Shown here: positions 18,168 through 27,703 of the stretch, one piece after another
How the letters are laid out: every line of letters begins with the position of its first letter
Numbering within the stretch: position 1 is the first letter of the stretch
Source of the DNA: Flavobacterium potami
GTDB taxonomy: Bacteria; Bacteroidota; Bacteroidia; Flavobacteriales; Flavobacteriaceae
Length of the DNA: 64,000 bases
Reading direction: 5' to 3'
NCBI RefSeq assembly: GCF_020026915.1
Contig: NZ_JAINUY010000001.1
Location: forward strand, 1,240,001-1,304,000
Notes under the pieces: generated by a model
Seen by the model: only the letters and a program-made list of their open reading frames with translations
What the model was told of the DNA's origin: nothing
Database searches by the model: none
Translations under genes and position numbers: made by a program

Positions 18168-18267
18168 TTGTCATTCCGAGGAACGTGGAATCACACTCGT
18201 AACCACAAAGATATTTGACTATTATTGCGGAGTTTCTAGTGTGATTTCTCCTTCGTCGAAATGACAA
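18168..18267. repeat. Intergenic inverted repeat, GTCATTCCGAGGAACG family
   Basis: Left arm 18168-18197 and right arm 18239-18267 (GTGTGATTTCTCC..TCGTCGAAATGACAAG) form an imperfect 30-bp stem. It is the second of three family copies in the window and stands directly next to the palindrome at 18108. Confidence 0.85.
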
Positions 18268-18303
18268 GATTGTGAAGAATATAAAAACAAAAATAGCATT
18301 AAA

Positions 18304-21300
18304 TTGAATTTCACTCAGTTAAAAAATATTGCTTCTTTTAAAAACACATTATTTGTAATGTGTTTTGCTTTGTCATTTAGTACAGACATCAAAGCCCAAA
18401 ACACTTTCCCAGACATTGTAAAAACCAAAGAAGGAAAACTTTCTTTTACAGCAGACAATCAAGGAAACCAAATTCCTGATTTTTCTTTTGCAGGATACAG
18501 AAACTCTGAAGTCGCAATTCCGAATCTGGAAAACAAGATTTTTGTTTCCAAACAAGAAGACGATGCAACGCAGAAAATCCAAAATGCAATCGATTATGTA
18601 AGCGCATTAAAACCAGACAAATCAGGTTTTCGTGGAGCAGTTCTTTTAGATAAAGGAATTTTCAAAGTAAGCGGAACATTATACATCAGAAAATCGGGTG
18701 TTGTTTTAAGAGGAAGTGGAAATAGCGAAAACGGAACTGTACTTTTAGGAACAGGTTTAGAAAGAGAAGCTTTAATTAGAATTTTAGGTGTAAACGATAA
18801 AGTGTATAAAGATGCTTTCGAATTCAATAACGCTTACACACCGCTTGGAACTCAGAAAATCCAATTAAAAAACGCTTCGAAATTAAAAGTTTCTGACGAA
18901 ATTGAAATCAGTAAACCTTTGACAGAGAATTTCATTAAAGAAGTAAATATGCAGGATTTCGGCGGAGAAACTTCTTGGATTGGATGGAAAAAAGGTGCTT
19001 GGGATATGACATGGAATAGAGTCGTAACCAAAATCAATGGAAATGAAGTTACGTTGAATGCTCCAATCACAATGTCATTAGATGATGTTTTCGGTGCTTC
19101 AAAAGTAACGGTTTATTCATGGCCGGGAAGAGTTGAAAATGCAGGAATTGAAAACATCTTGATTAAATCGACTTTTAACGCTTCAAATGCAAAAGACGAA
19201 GAGCACAGATGGCAGGCAATTAGTATTGAAAACACTAGAAATGCTTGGGTAAAACAAGTTAATTTCAAACATTTTGCAGGTGGAGCAGTCACGATTTTAA
19301 AAACAAGTCAGCAGATTACAGTTGAAGATTGTATTGCGACTGAACCAGTTTCTGAAATTGCTTCATTTAGAAGACATACATTTTATACAGAAGGTCAGCA
19401 AACGCTTTTCCAACGTTGCTATTCAGAATTCGGATATCATGATTTTGCTGTGGGAGGATTTGGAACAACAGGTCCAAATGCTTTTGTTCAGTGCGAATCG
19501 CATCTTCCTTTCAATAATAGCGGCGCAATCGGAAGCTGGGCAACTGGAGTTTTATTTGACATCGCTAATATAGATGGAAAGGAATTAAGTTATAATAACA
19601 GAGAACAAGGCGGAAGAGGAGCAGGATGGACAGCAGCAAATTCTGTTATTTGGGAATCTTCAGCTTCAAAAGTAGAATGTTACAGTCCACCAACAGCTCA
19701 AAACTGGGCTTTTGGAGTTTGGGGACAATTTGGAGGAAATGGACATTGGAAAGACGTAAACGGTCATATCAGTCCAAGAAGTTTATTCTACACACAATTA
19801 GAAAACAGATTAGGAAAACTTCCAACACCAGCTTTTATTTACGATTTAGGTTCAGAACCCTCTTCAAGTCCAACAATTGAAGTGGCGCAAGAACTGACAA
19901 AAGCTTCAGTTACAACGAAACAAAGTTTGCCTGAATGGATTGTGGAAGTTTCAAAACAAAACCCGATTAACATTAATAATTCAGGTTTAAAAAATGCAAA
20001 TGATTTAAAAATTTCTTCTTCAAATAAGGCAGATAATAAATTAAAAGTTATCACAGAAAATGGCTGGTTAACTTTTAATGGAAAAGTAATTGCTGGAAAA
20101 CAAATGAATGTGGCTTGGTGGAGAGGAGATCTTACAGACGATTTCGTAAACAAATCTTTACCACACGTAACTCGTTTTGTACCAGGAAGAACAGGAAACG
20201 GATTAACAGACAGAGTTCAGGAAACAGTTGATTATTTAACTTCGAATAACATCATCGCTTTAGAACATAATTATGGTTTGTGGTACGACCGCAGAATGGA
20301 CGATCACGAACGCGTACGCCGAATTGACGATGATACTTGGCCTCCGTTTTACGAACAGCCTTTTGCAAGAAGCGGAAAAGATTTTGCTTGGGATCATTTG
20401 AGCAAATACGATTTAACAAAATTCAACGATTGGTACTGGAGCCGTTTAGCGCAATTTGCAACTTTGGCAGAACCAAACGGACAAATGTTAATCAATCAGC
20501 AATATTTTCAGCACAATATTTTAGAAGCTGGAGCGCACTGGGCAAGTTCACCTTGGCGTTCAGCAAACAATATCAATAACTCTGGATTTCCTGAGCCACC
20601 GCCTTACGCAGGGGACAAACGTATTTTTATGGCGGAACAATTTTACGATGTTACGAATGCCGAAAGAAGAAAATTACACCAAGGATTTATTAGAAAATCT
20701 TTCGAAAACTTTCAAGAGAACAGCAACGTAATTCAGTTAACAAGTGCCGAATATACAGGTCCGCTTCACTTTATGGAATTCTGGTTAGACGAAGCTCAAA
20801 AATGGAAAGACGAAACAGGTAAAAAAGGCTTAATAGGTTTAAGTGCAACAAAAGATGTTCAAGATGCTATTTTAAATGATGCCAAAAGAGTAAAAACAGT
20901 TGATGTAATCGACATTCGTTACTGGTATTACAAAGAAGACGGTTCGGCTTATGCTCCACAAGGAGGCGTTAATTTAGCTCCGAGACAGCACGCCAGAAAA
21001 CTGAAAACAGGAAAAGAAACCGATAATCAAGTGTATCGCGCTGTTAGAGAATACCGAGAAAAATACCCTGAAAAGGTGATTTTATATTCAACAGACGGTT
21101 CTTCTCGTTTCGGATGGCCGGCTTTGATGGCAGGAGCTTCAATGCCAAATATTCCAAAAATTGAATTGCCTCAGTTTTATGCCGCTTTAAGCGAAATGAA
21201 ATTAGTTGATGGAAACACGTTCTCAGACAATCTTTGGAAATTAGAAAACAAAGGCAAAAGCTATCTTTTCTATCTGAAAAACGATCAAAACATTACAATC

Positions 21301-21453
21301 GATTTATCAAACGAAAAAGGAACATTTGAAGTATTCGCAATCAATGCTTCAACAGGAAATATAACCAAAAAAGCAAACATCAGCGGAGGAAAACAAGTAA
21401 CCATTCCACAAGCCGAAATAAAAGAAAAAGTGCTTTTTGTAGTAAGAAAATAA
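18304..21453 (+). CDS. Exported two-domain protein: right-handed beta-helix plus barrel-like C-terminal domain, function unknown
   Basis: A protein of about 1049 residues. The best start is TTG at 18304, giving MNFTQLKNIASFKNTLFVMCFALSFSTDIKAQ (split: MNFTQLKNIASFKNTLFVM, then CFALSFSTDIKAQ) as signal peptide; the next in-frame ATG at 18358 would remove the basic N-region, and no ATG precedes the upstream stop at 18262. Residues 75-540 show beta-helix signs (GAVLLDKGIFKVSGTLYIRK, VVLRGSGN, VEDCIATEP). From about 585 a different domain begins (WLTFNGKVIAGKQMNVAWWR) that reads like a TIM-barrel glycosidase, with WYDRRMDDHERVRRIDDD, LINQQYFQHN and SAEYTGPLHFMEFWLDEAQ. I recall DUF6298 for such C-terminal regions but am not sure. 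Surrounded by lyases, it is probably a pectin-active lyase or hydrolase. Confidence 0.6.
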   Translation: MNFTQLKNIASFKNTLFVMCFALSFSTDIKAQNTFPDIVKTKEGKLSFTADNQGNQIPDFSFAGYRNSEVAIPNLENKIFVSKQEDDATQKIQNAIDYVSALKPDKSGFRGAVLLDKGIFKVSGTLYIRKSGVVLRGSGNSENGTVLLGTGLEREALIRILGVNDKVYKDAFEFNNAYTPLGTQKIQLKNASKLKVSDEIEISKPLTENFIKEVNMQDFGGETSWIGWKKGAWDMTWNRVVTKINGNEVTLNAPITMSLDDVFGASKVTVYSWPGRVENAGIENILIKSTFNASNAKDEEHRWQAISIENTRNAWVKQVNFKHFAGGAVTILKTSQQITVEDCIATEPVSEIASFRRHTFYTEGQQTLFQRCYSEFGYHDFAVGGFGTTGPNAFVQCESHLPFNNSGAIGSWATGVLFDIANIDGKELSYNNREQGGRGAGWTAANSVIWESSASKVECYSPPTAQNWAFGVWGQFGGNGHWKDVNGHISPRSLFYTQLENRLGKLPTPAFIYDLGSEPSSSPTIEVAQELTKASVTTKQSLPEWIVEVSKQNPININNSGLKNANDLKISSSNKADNKLKVITENGWLTFNGKVIAGKQMNVAWWRGDLTDDFVNKSLPHVTRFVPGRTGNGLTDRVQETVDYLTSNNIIALEHNYGLWYDRRMDDHERVRRIDDDTWPPFYEQPFARSGKDFAWDHLSKYDLTKFNDWYWSRLAQFATLAEPNGQMLINQQYFQHNILEAGAHWASSPWRSANNINNSGFPEPPPYAGDKRIFMAEQFYDVTNAERRKLHQGFIRKSFENFQENSNVIQLTSAEYTGPLHFMEFWLDEAQKWKDETGKKGLIGLSATKDVQDAILNDAKRVKTVDVIDIRYWYYKEDGSAYAPQGGVNLAPRQHARKLKTGKETDNQVYRAVREYREKYPEKVILYSTDGSSRFGWPALMAGASMPNIPKIELPQFYAALSEMKLVDGNTFSDNLWKLENKGKSYLFYLKNDQNITIDLSNEKGTFEVFAINASTGNITKKANISGGKQVTIPQAEIKEKVLFVVRK

Positions 21454-21463
21454 AAGTTTATTC

Positions 21464-21544
21464 GCCACGAATTCACGAATTAATTAATAATCTGTGTGAA
21501 ATAAAACACAAAGTTGATCAAAATAAAATTCGTGAATTCGTGGC
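21464..21544. repeat. Intergenic inverted repeat, GCCACGAATT family
   Basis: Perfect 18-bp arms GCCACGAATTCACGAATT (21464-21481) and its complement (21527-21544). It is the only repeat in this gap and ends 39 nt before the GH140 start. Confidence 0.9.
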
Positions 21545-21583
21545 CATCAAACCCAAAAAACATAAATTCAAAAACAACCCAAA

Positions 21584-22987
21584 ATGAATCTGAAAATAAA
21601 ATCTTTATACGCTCTTAGTATAAGCTTTATGTTTACAGCACAAAGCGGATTTTCACAATCTGCTAAAACAAAAGCATCACTGCCTGAAATCAAAGTATCT
21701 AAAAATCAGCATTATTTTGTTACTGAAAACGAAAAACCATTTTTCTGGTTGGGCGACACAGGCTGGCTGACATTCGGAAAATTGGATAGAGCAGGAGTTG
21801 AGAAATATTTTAAAGACAGAAAAGAAAAAGGATTCAATGTTGTTCAGGTAATGGTTTTGCACAACATCAATGCCGTTAACGTTTATGGCGATGCGGCTTT
21901 AATAAACGAAGACGTTTCAAAACCGTTGCTTACGGCTGGAAATGATTTCAAAGATCCAAAACAATACGATTACTGGGATCACGTAGACTACACTTTAGAC
22001 GTAGCTCAGAAAAACGGAATTTACGTTGCGATGGTTCCAGTTTGGGGAACAAACGTTGCAAAAGGCGACAGAGTAAGCAAACAACAGGCAACAGAATACG
22101 CTCAGTTCTTGGCTAATAGATATAAAAGCAGAACCAATGTAATTTGGTTAAACGGTGGAGACACACACGGAAACGAATTTCAAGATATTTGGAATGCTAT
22201 CGGAAATACTTTAAAAACTAACAATCCAAATCAGTTAGTGACTTTTCACCCCTTTGGAAGAACCGACTCTTCAGAGAACTTCCACAACGAAAAATGGTTG
22301 GATTTCAATATGTTCCAATCAGGACACAGAAGATATGATCAGGATTCAGTGAAAACGAATTTCAAAGAAGACAATTATAAATTTGTTTTAAGAGATTTCG
22401 AATTAAAACCAACAAAACCAACACTTGACGGAGAGCCTTCATACGAAGGAATTCCACACGGTTTACACGACACTTTACAACCAAAATGGACAGCAAACGA
22501 TGTACGTCGTTACGGATATTGGTCGGTTTTATCTGGTGGAGCAGGTTATACGTACGGACATAACGCTGTAATGCAAATGTTTAGAAAAGGCGACAAACCA
22601 GCTTATGGAAATAAAGAATTATGGACGTCAGCCATCAATGCGCCTGGAGCAAAACAAATGGTTTACATCAAGAAATTAATGGAAGAATTTCCGTTCTTAG
22701 AAGGAACTCCAGATGCTTCATTAGTGGTTAATCAAGGAGAAAAATACGATTATATTTCAGCTATTAGAGGAGAAAAATATGCTTTACTTTACACGTACAA
22801 CGGAAGAATTATAGAAGTAAAGCTTGGAAAAATCGCCGGTGATAAATTCGAGGCGACTTGGTATAATCCAAGAAATGGTAAGAAAACCAAAATCGGAATT
22901 TTTGATAACAAAGGAACTCAAAATTTTCAGCCAGAAGGCAAAAAAGAAGATGGAAATGACTGGGTTTTGATTTTGAGATCTAAATAG
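21584..22987 (+). CDS. GH140-type apiosidase (DUF4038 family)
   Basis: A 467-residue exported enzyme. The signal peptide ends SGFSQ. The fold and motifs fit the DUF4038/apiosidase-like TIM barrel: PFFWLGDTGWLTFGKLDR at the N-terminus, Asp193 in NGGDTHGNEF and Glu284 in LDGEPSYEGIPHG, placed as expected for the catalytic acid/base and nucleophile. A SGGAGYTYGHNAVMQMF segment follows, and a C-terminal beta domain closes the protein. Characterised GH140 enzymes cut the apiose-galacturonate linkage that joins RG-II side chains to the backbone. This gene is the strongest sign that the locus handles RG-II, and it is the natural source of apiose for the downstream RuBisCO-like operon. Confidence 0.82.
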   Translation: MNLKIKSLYALSISFMFTAQSGFSQSAKTKASLPEIKVSKNQHYFVTENEKPFFWLGDTGWLTFGKLDRAGVEKYFKDRKEKGFNVVQVMVLHNINAVNVYGDAALINEDVSKPLLTAGNDFKDPKQYDYWDHVDYTLDVAQKNGIYVAMVPVWGTNVAKGDRVSKQQATEYAQFLANRYKSRTNVIWLNGGDTHGNEFQDIWNAIGNTLKTNNPNQLVTFHPFGRTDSSENFHNEKWLDFNMFQSGHRRYDQDSVKTNFKEDNYKFVLRDFELKPTKPTLDGEPSYEGIPHGLHDTLQPKWTANDVRRYGYWSVLSGGAGYTYGHNAVMQMFRKGDKPAYGNKELWTSAINAPGAKQMVYIKKLMEEFPFLEGTPDASLVVNQGEKYDYISAIRGEKYALLYTYNGRIIEVKLGKIAGDKFEATWYNPRNGKKTKIGIFDNKGTQNFQPEGKKEDGNDWVLILRSK

Positions 22988-23042
22988 TGATTAGTGAAAA
23001 GTAAAAAGTAATTAGCACAAGACTTTGAGGATTGTCCTCAAT

Positions 23043-23148
23043 CTTGTCATCCCGAGGAACGAGGGATCTCCACAAGTAGCTCCATAAAGTGAATCGACAA
23101 TCTTTGTCGAGTTTCTTGCGGAGATTTCTCCTTCGTCGAAATGACAAA
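23043..23148. repeat. Intergenic inverted repeat, GTCATCCCGAGGAACG family
   Basis: Outer arms 23043-23076 and 23115-23148 pair imperfectly over about 34 nt. An inner CGACAA/TTGTCG stem lies at 23095-23109. It is the third copy of the family seen at 6428 and 18168 and ends 31 nt before the GH28 start. Confidence 0.85.
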
Positions 23149-23179
23149 AATGAGAATAGCTTAAAAAAACAACACAACC

Positions 23180-24751
23180 ATGAAAATCAAAAATATACTA
23201 TTCATAATATGTTTCATCACCAGTTTAACAACATTCGCACACGACGGCTGGTACAACATCTTAAACGAAGGTGGAAACAACAAAGGCCAAAAATGCACCC
23301 AAGCCATTCAGAATGCAATCGAAAAAGCATCCAAAAATGGAGGAGGAACCATCTTTTTCCCAGCAGGAGAATATTTAACAGGAGCCTTAACATTAAGAAG
23401 CAACATCACCATTCATTTAGATTCTGGAGCGCTTTTGAAGTTCTCAGAAAACTTCGATGATTTTCTGCCTTATGTAGAAATGCGTTACGAAGGAATCGTC
23501 ATGAAAAGCTTCCAACCTTTATTTTATGCGAAAGACGTAGAAAACATCACCATTAAAGGAAGAGGCGTAATCGACGGACAAGGAAAAGCGTGGTGGAATG
23601 AAGTATACCGAATTGAATCAGCAAAAGAACCTTTGCCTCCAACAAAATACCAAACCATGTGGGAAGAGCAAAACAAAGGTCTTTACACAGAACCTTATTA
23701 CAAAAGAACGGTTGACAAGAGATTTTTCAGACCTTCTTTCTTTCAGGCTTACAACTGCAAAAACATTATGATTGAAGGTGTAACTTTTCAAAATTCACCT
23801 TTCTGGACAATTAACCCAGAATTCTGCGATAACGTAACAGTGACAGGAATTTCAATTTTCAATCCGCATTCACCAAATACAGATGGAATCAATCCTTCTT
23901 CTTGTACCAATGTTCACATTTCAAACTGCCATATCAGCGTTGGAGATGACTGTATTACAATTAAATCGGGAAGAGACGGCGACGGTCGTAAATACGGAAA
24001 AGCGACAGAAAATGTAACCATCACAAACTGTACGATGTTAAGCGGTCACGGCGGAGTGGTTATCGGAAGTGAAATGTCGGGCGGAATCAAAAAAATAACG
24101 ATTTCAAACTGTGTTTTTGACGGAACCGACAGAGGAATCCGTATCAAATCGGCTCGTGGAAGAGGCGGAGTGGTAGAAGATATTCGCGTCGATAATATCG
24201 TCATGAAAAACATCAAAGAAGAAGCTTTTGTATTAAGCCTTTTTTACGATAAAGGCACTAAAGTCGAGCCTGTAACAGAGAAAACGCCGATTTTCAGAAA
24301 CATTCACATGAGCAATATTACGGCTTCAAACGTGAATAAAGCAGGACAAATTTTAGGAATCACAGAAATGCCAATTCAAAACATCACTTTTTCAAACATA
24401 AACATCGACGGAAAAGAAGGTTTTACGGTAAATACGGCAACGGATGTTGAATTTCATGATGTAAAAGTAAATGCAACTCTAGGTTCTTCTTTCAAAATTT
24501 CAGATTCAAAAAATGTTATTTTGGATAATGTTGGATCTTCAACACCTATAAAAGGCGTTCCCATTATCAAATTAGATAATGTTTCTAATACGTTAATCAA
24601 CAATAATTTTCCATTTAATGCAACCGATATTTTTATCGAAGCAGATGGAAAAGAAACGAAGAACATTTTCTTGAAAAACAATGTTTTAAACAACGTAACA
24701 ACGAAAATTAAAAAAGGAACTTCTTTAGATAAAAAAGCGATTACAGAATAG
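23180..24751 (+). CDS. GH28 polygalacturonase
   Basis: A 523-residue exported beta-helix hydrolase of alpha-1,4-galacturonan. The signal peptide ends TTFAHD. All GH28 signatures are visible: Asp235 in NTDG, Asp256-Asp257 in GDDC, His290 in SGHGG, and Arg321 in RGIRIKS. An insertion of about 50 residues after GQGKAWWNE resembles exo-acting or side-chain-adapted bacterial GH28 enzymes, so exo-polygalacturonase or rhamnogalacturonan-directed activity is possible. A weaker C-terminal beta stretch of about 130 residues continues the helix. Confidence 0.92.
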   Translation: MKIKNILFIICFITSLTTFAHDGWYNILNEGGNNKGQKCTQAIQNAIEKASKNGGGTIFFPAGEYLTGALTLRSNITIHLDSGALLKFSENFDDFLPYVEMRYEGIVMKSFQPLFYAKDVENITIKGRGVIDGQGKAWWNEVYRIESAKEPLPPTKYQTMWEEQNKGLYTEPYYKRTVDKRFFRPSFFQAYNCKNIMIEGVTFQNSPFWTINPEFCDNVTVTGISIFNPHSPNTDGINPSSCTNVHISNCHISVGDDCITIKSGRDGDGRKYGKATENVTITNCTMLSGHGGVVIGSEMSGGIKKITISNCVFDGTDRGIRIKSARGRGGVVEDIRVDNIVMKNIKEEAFVLSLFYDKGTKVEPVTEKTPIFRNIHMSNITASNVNKAGQILGITEMPIQNITFSNINIDGKEGFTVNTATDVEFHDVKVNATLGSSFKISDSKNVILDNVGSSTPIKGVPIIKLDNVSNTLINNNFPFNATDIFIEADGKETKNIFLKNNVLNNVTTKIKKGTSLDKKAITE

Positions 24752-24769
24752 ATTACACAAAATAATATA

Positions 24770-24826
24770 ACACAAATTTCACGGATTGACACGAATTAAA
24801 TCTGTGCTAATTGGTGAAATTCGTGT
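24770..24826. repeat. Short intergenic inverted repeat, CACGAATT family
   Basis: Arms ACACAAATTTCAC (24770-24782) and GTGAAATTCGTGT (24814-24826) with one mismatch. It ends 13 nt before the next start and contains an in-frame upstream ATG (24786) that I reject as a start. Confidence 0.75.
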
Positions 24827-24839
24827 TCAACTTTATATT

Positions 24840-25757
24840 ATGAAAAAAATATTCATCATACTAACCTTTTCACTTTTTGCGATATCTTACGCACAGAAAA
24901 AGAAAGAACTCTATCTTTTCACATCGTTTAGAGAACCCGCGACAGAAGGATTATATTTGGCTTACAGCGAAGATGGTTACAACTGGAAAGGTTTAGAAGG
25001 ATCATTCTTAAAACCAGAAATCGGAGCCAGTAAAATCATGCGTGATCCGTCAATTACCAGAGGAGCCGACGGAACGTACCACATGGTTTGGACAACTGAT
25101 TGGAAAGGCGGAAATGGTTTCGGTTACGCAAGTTCAAAAGACTTGATGCATTGGTCAGAACAGCAATATATTCCCGTAATGAAAAACGAGCCTGAAGTTA
25201 TAAACGTTTGGGCGCCAGAGATTTTTTATGATGATGTAAAAAAGGAATACATTATTATTTGGGCATCGACAATTCCGTTCCGATTTCCAAAAGGGGTGGA
25301 AGAAGAGAAAAACAACCACAGAATGTATTATGTAACGACTAAAGATTTCAAAACTTTTTCGGATACAAAATTATATTACGATCCAGGTTTCAGTGTAATT
25401 GACTGTGTGATTGTCAAAAAAGGGAAGAAAGATTATGTTTTGGTTTTAAAAGACAACACAAGACCAATGCGAAACATAAAAGTAGCTTTTGGAAAATCGC
25501 CTTTAGGTCCGTTTGAGAAAAGTTCAGAACCTTTAACCGAATATTTATCAGAAGGTCCAACGGTTGTGAAAGTGGGTAAAAACTGGTTGTTATATTATGA
25601 TAATTACGGTTCAAAAAATTATAAAGCTTTGAGTACCTCAGATTTTGTTCATTTTGAAGATGTTTCATCTAAAATAAGTCTTCCAGAAGGACATAAACAC
25701 GGAACGATTACAACAATTTCAAGCGAAGTTTTAAAAGGATTAATTGATAAAAAATAA
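24840..25757 (+). CDS. GH43-family five-bladed propeller glycosidase
   Basis: A 305-residue exported enzyme. ATG at 24840 gives MKKIFIILTFSLFAISYAQ. The GH43 triad is visible: Asp69 in MRDPSI (base), Asp188 in FSVIDCVIV (pKa modulator) and Glu238 in LSEGPTV (acid), with VWAPEIFYD between the first two. It is short, a single catalytic domain without a carbohydrate-binding module. GH43 enzymes in pectin loci usually remove arabinofuranose or galactose; the subfamily cannot be fixed by eye. Confidence 0.82.
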   Translation: MKKIFIILTFSLFAISYAQKKKELYLFTSFREPATEGLYLAYSEDGYNWKGLEGSFLKPEIGASKIMRDPSITRGADGTYHMVWTTDWKGGNGFGYASSKDLMHWSEQQYIPVMKNEPEVINVWAPEIFYDDVKKEYIIIWASTIPFRFPKGVEEEKNNHRMYYVTTKDFKTFSDTKLYYDPGFSVIDCVIVKKGKKDYVLVLKDNTRPMRNIKVAFGKSPLGPFEKSSEPLTEYLSEGPTVVKVGKNWLLYYDNYGSKNYKALSTSDFVHFEDVSSKISLPEGHKHGTITTISSEVLKGLIDKK

Positions 25758-25772
25758 AATTATTCTCAACGT

Positions 25773-25805
25773 AAACCCGACAGGTTTTTAAAACCTGTCG
25801 GGTTT
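25773..25805. repeat. Palindromic hairpin, AAACCYGACAGGTTTT family
   Basis: Exact complementary arms 25773-25788 and 25790-25805 around one T. It differs from the copy at 18108 by a compensating C/G change, so pairing is preserved while the sequence varies. Confidence 0.85.
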
Positions 25806-25829
25806 GATTAGGATTAAAAAAATAAAAGA

Positions 25830-27695
25830 ATGATTACTTTCCAAAACATAAAAACCAACATCATCACTACAGCCACAATTCTGTTGGTTGGTACAGCTGT
25901 AAATGCTCAAAACGACACAGTTCGTTATGTTGGCAAAACACTTTCAAACATCGATTACCACCACGGAATGTTAAGTCCGGCAGTTGGAGTTCACGCTACA
26001 CAAATCATGCGTGCAAGTCGTGAGCATCCAGAAAAAGCAGATGGTTTTGGATGGACGTACAATCATCAACCGATGATGGCGTATTGGAATAATACATTTT
26101 ATTTGCATTATTTGAGTGATCCTTCGGGAGAACACATTCCGCCAAGTCAGACTTTAATTATGAGTTCTAAAGACGGCGTAACGTGGACAAAACCAGAAGT
26201 TATTTTTCCAATTTACAGAATTCCTGACGGTTGGAAAAAAGAAGGCGTAGAAGGCGTTGCCAAAGATTTGGATGCAATTATGCACCAAAGAATGGGTTTT
26301 TATACGTCAAAAGACAAACGACTTTTTGCTTTGGCGTATTACGGAATCGCAATGGATGAAAAAGACGATCCAAACGACGGAAAAGGAATTGGACGTGTGA
26401 TCCGCGAAATCAAAAAAGATGGAAGTTTTGGTGAAATCTATTTCATTAGATACAATAAAACTTGGGACAAATCGAAATCAAAATTCCCATTTTATACGGC
26501 TTCGAAAGACAAAGGATTCAAAAAAGCTTGCGAAGAAATTTTATCTAATCCGTTAATGTTACAGCAATGGGTAGAAGAAGCCGATCGTGATGACGAATTG
26601 ATTCCGTTACAGAAACCATACAAAGCTTTTAGCTATTATCATTTAGCAAACGGAAATGTGGTTGGTTTATGGAAACACGCTTTAACATCAATCAGTAGAG
26701 ACGGAGGAAAATCGTGGGATTATATGCCGTTGCGTGCGCCAGGTTTTGTAAATAGCAATGCTAAAATCTGGGGACAAAAAACATCAGATAATCGTTATGC
26801 AACGCTTTATAATCCGTCAGAATATCGTTGGCCTTTGGCAATTTCTACAAGTGACGACGGATTGAATTACAAAGATTTATTATTGGTTCATGGAGAAGTG
26901 AGTCCGATGCGTTATGGTGGAAACTACAAATCTGCTGGACCTCAATACGTGCGTGGAATCACGGAAGGTGACGGAACTCCGCCAGACGGAAAAATTTGGG
27001 TGGGTTACAGTATGAATAAAGAAGATATTTGGGTGGCTTCGATTCCAGTTCCTGTAACTTCGGTAGTGACAGAAAATGTAAATGATGTTTTCAATACGCT
27101 TCCAAACGGAGAAGAATTGAAATTATGGAATACCTATGATCTTTCTTGGGCTTCGACAAAAATCGAAAAGAAAGCCGATGGTAAAAAATGGCTGACGTTA
27201 AGAGATCAGGATTATTTTGATTATTCTCGTGCGGAAAGAGTTATTCCTTTCGCAGCAAAAATGGAAGCTGTTTTTACTGTAATGCCAGAACAAAATAATC
27301 ATGGTTTATTGCAGATTGAATTCCAAAATAAACAAGGTTTGCCATCAGTAAGATTAATTTTTGATTCTGATGGAGAATTAAAAGTAAAAAACGGCGCTCG
27401 TTTGAGTTCGGTTGCAAAATACGAAGCAAATAAAGCGTACAAAATCACAGTTAAATTAGATGCTAAAAACCGTCAATACACTATAAAAGTAAACGACGGA
27501 AAAGAATCAACAAAGATATTTTACGCTCCGACAGATGGTTTTGAAAGAATTATGTTCCGCACAGGAGAACAAAGATATTCGCCAAATCCAGACACAGCAC
27601 CAGACACAGACGATTACGATGACTTGCCTCAAACCGGAAAACAAATTTCAGAGGCAGTATTCAATATCGAATCTTTGGTAACTAAAAAATTATAA
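25830..27695 (+). CDS. Exported sialidase-like beta-propeller enzyme with C-terminal beta-sandwich
   Basis: A 621-residue exported protein. The signal peptide ends AVNAQ near residue 27. Residues 30-410 carry propeller repeats with Asp-box-like segments (SSKDGVTWTKP, SISRDGGKSWDYM, STSDDGLNYKD) and conserved charged motifs (WTYNHQPMMAYWNNTFYLHY, MHQRMGFYTSKDKRLFAL). A LamG-like beta-sandwich follows from about 435 (LWNTYDLSWASTKIEKK to the end). Neuraminic acid is unlikely as a substrate in a pectin locus; propeller folds also occur in rhamnose/uronate lyases and exo-glycosidases. The activity is unassigned. It lies between the GH43 and GH78 genes. Confidence 0.65.
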   Translation: MITFQNIKTNIITTATILLVGTAVNAQNDTVRYVGKTLSNIDYHHGMLSPAVGVHATQIMRASREHPEKADGFGWTYNHQPMMAYWNNTFYLHYLSDPSGEHIPPSQTLIMSSKDGVTWTKPEVIFPIYRIPDGWKKEGVEGVAKDLDAIMHQRMGFYTSKDKRLFALAYYGIAMDEKDDPNDGKGIGRVIREIKKDGSFGEIYFIRYNKTWDKSKSKFPFYTASKDKGFKKACEEILSNPLMLQQWVEEADRDDELIPLQKPYKAFSYYHLANGNVVGLWKHALTSISRDGGKSWDYMPLRAPGFVNSNAKIWGQKTSDNRYATLYNPSEYRWPLAISTSDDGLNYKDLLLVHGEVSPMRYGGNYKSAGPQYVRGITEGDGTPPDGKIWVGYSMNKEDIWVASIPVPVTSVVTENVNDVFNTLPNGEELKLWNTYDLSWASTKIEKKADGKKWLTLRDQDYFDYSRAERVIPFAAKMEAVFTVMPEQNNHGLLQIEFQNKQGLPSVRLIFDSDGELKVKNGARLSSVAKYEANKAYKITVKLDAKNRQYTIKVNDGKESTKIFYAPTDGFERIMFRTGEQRYSPNPDTAPDTDDYDDLPQTGKQISEAVFNIESLVTKKL

Positions 27696-27703
27696 TGATT
27701 TTT

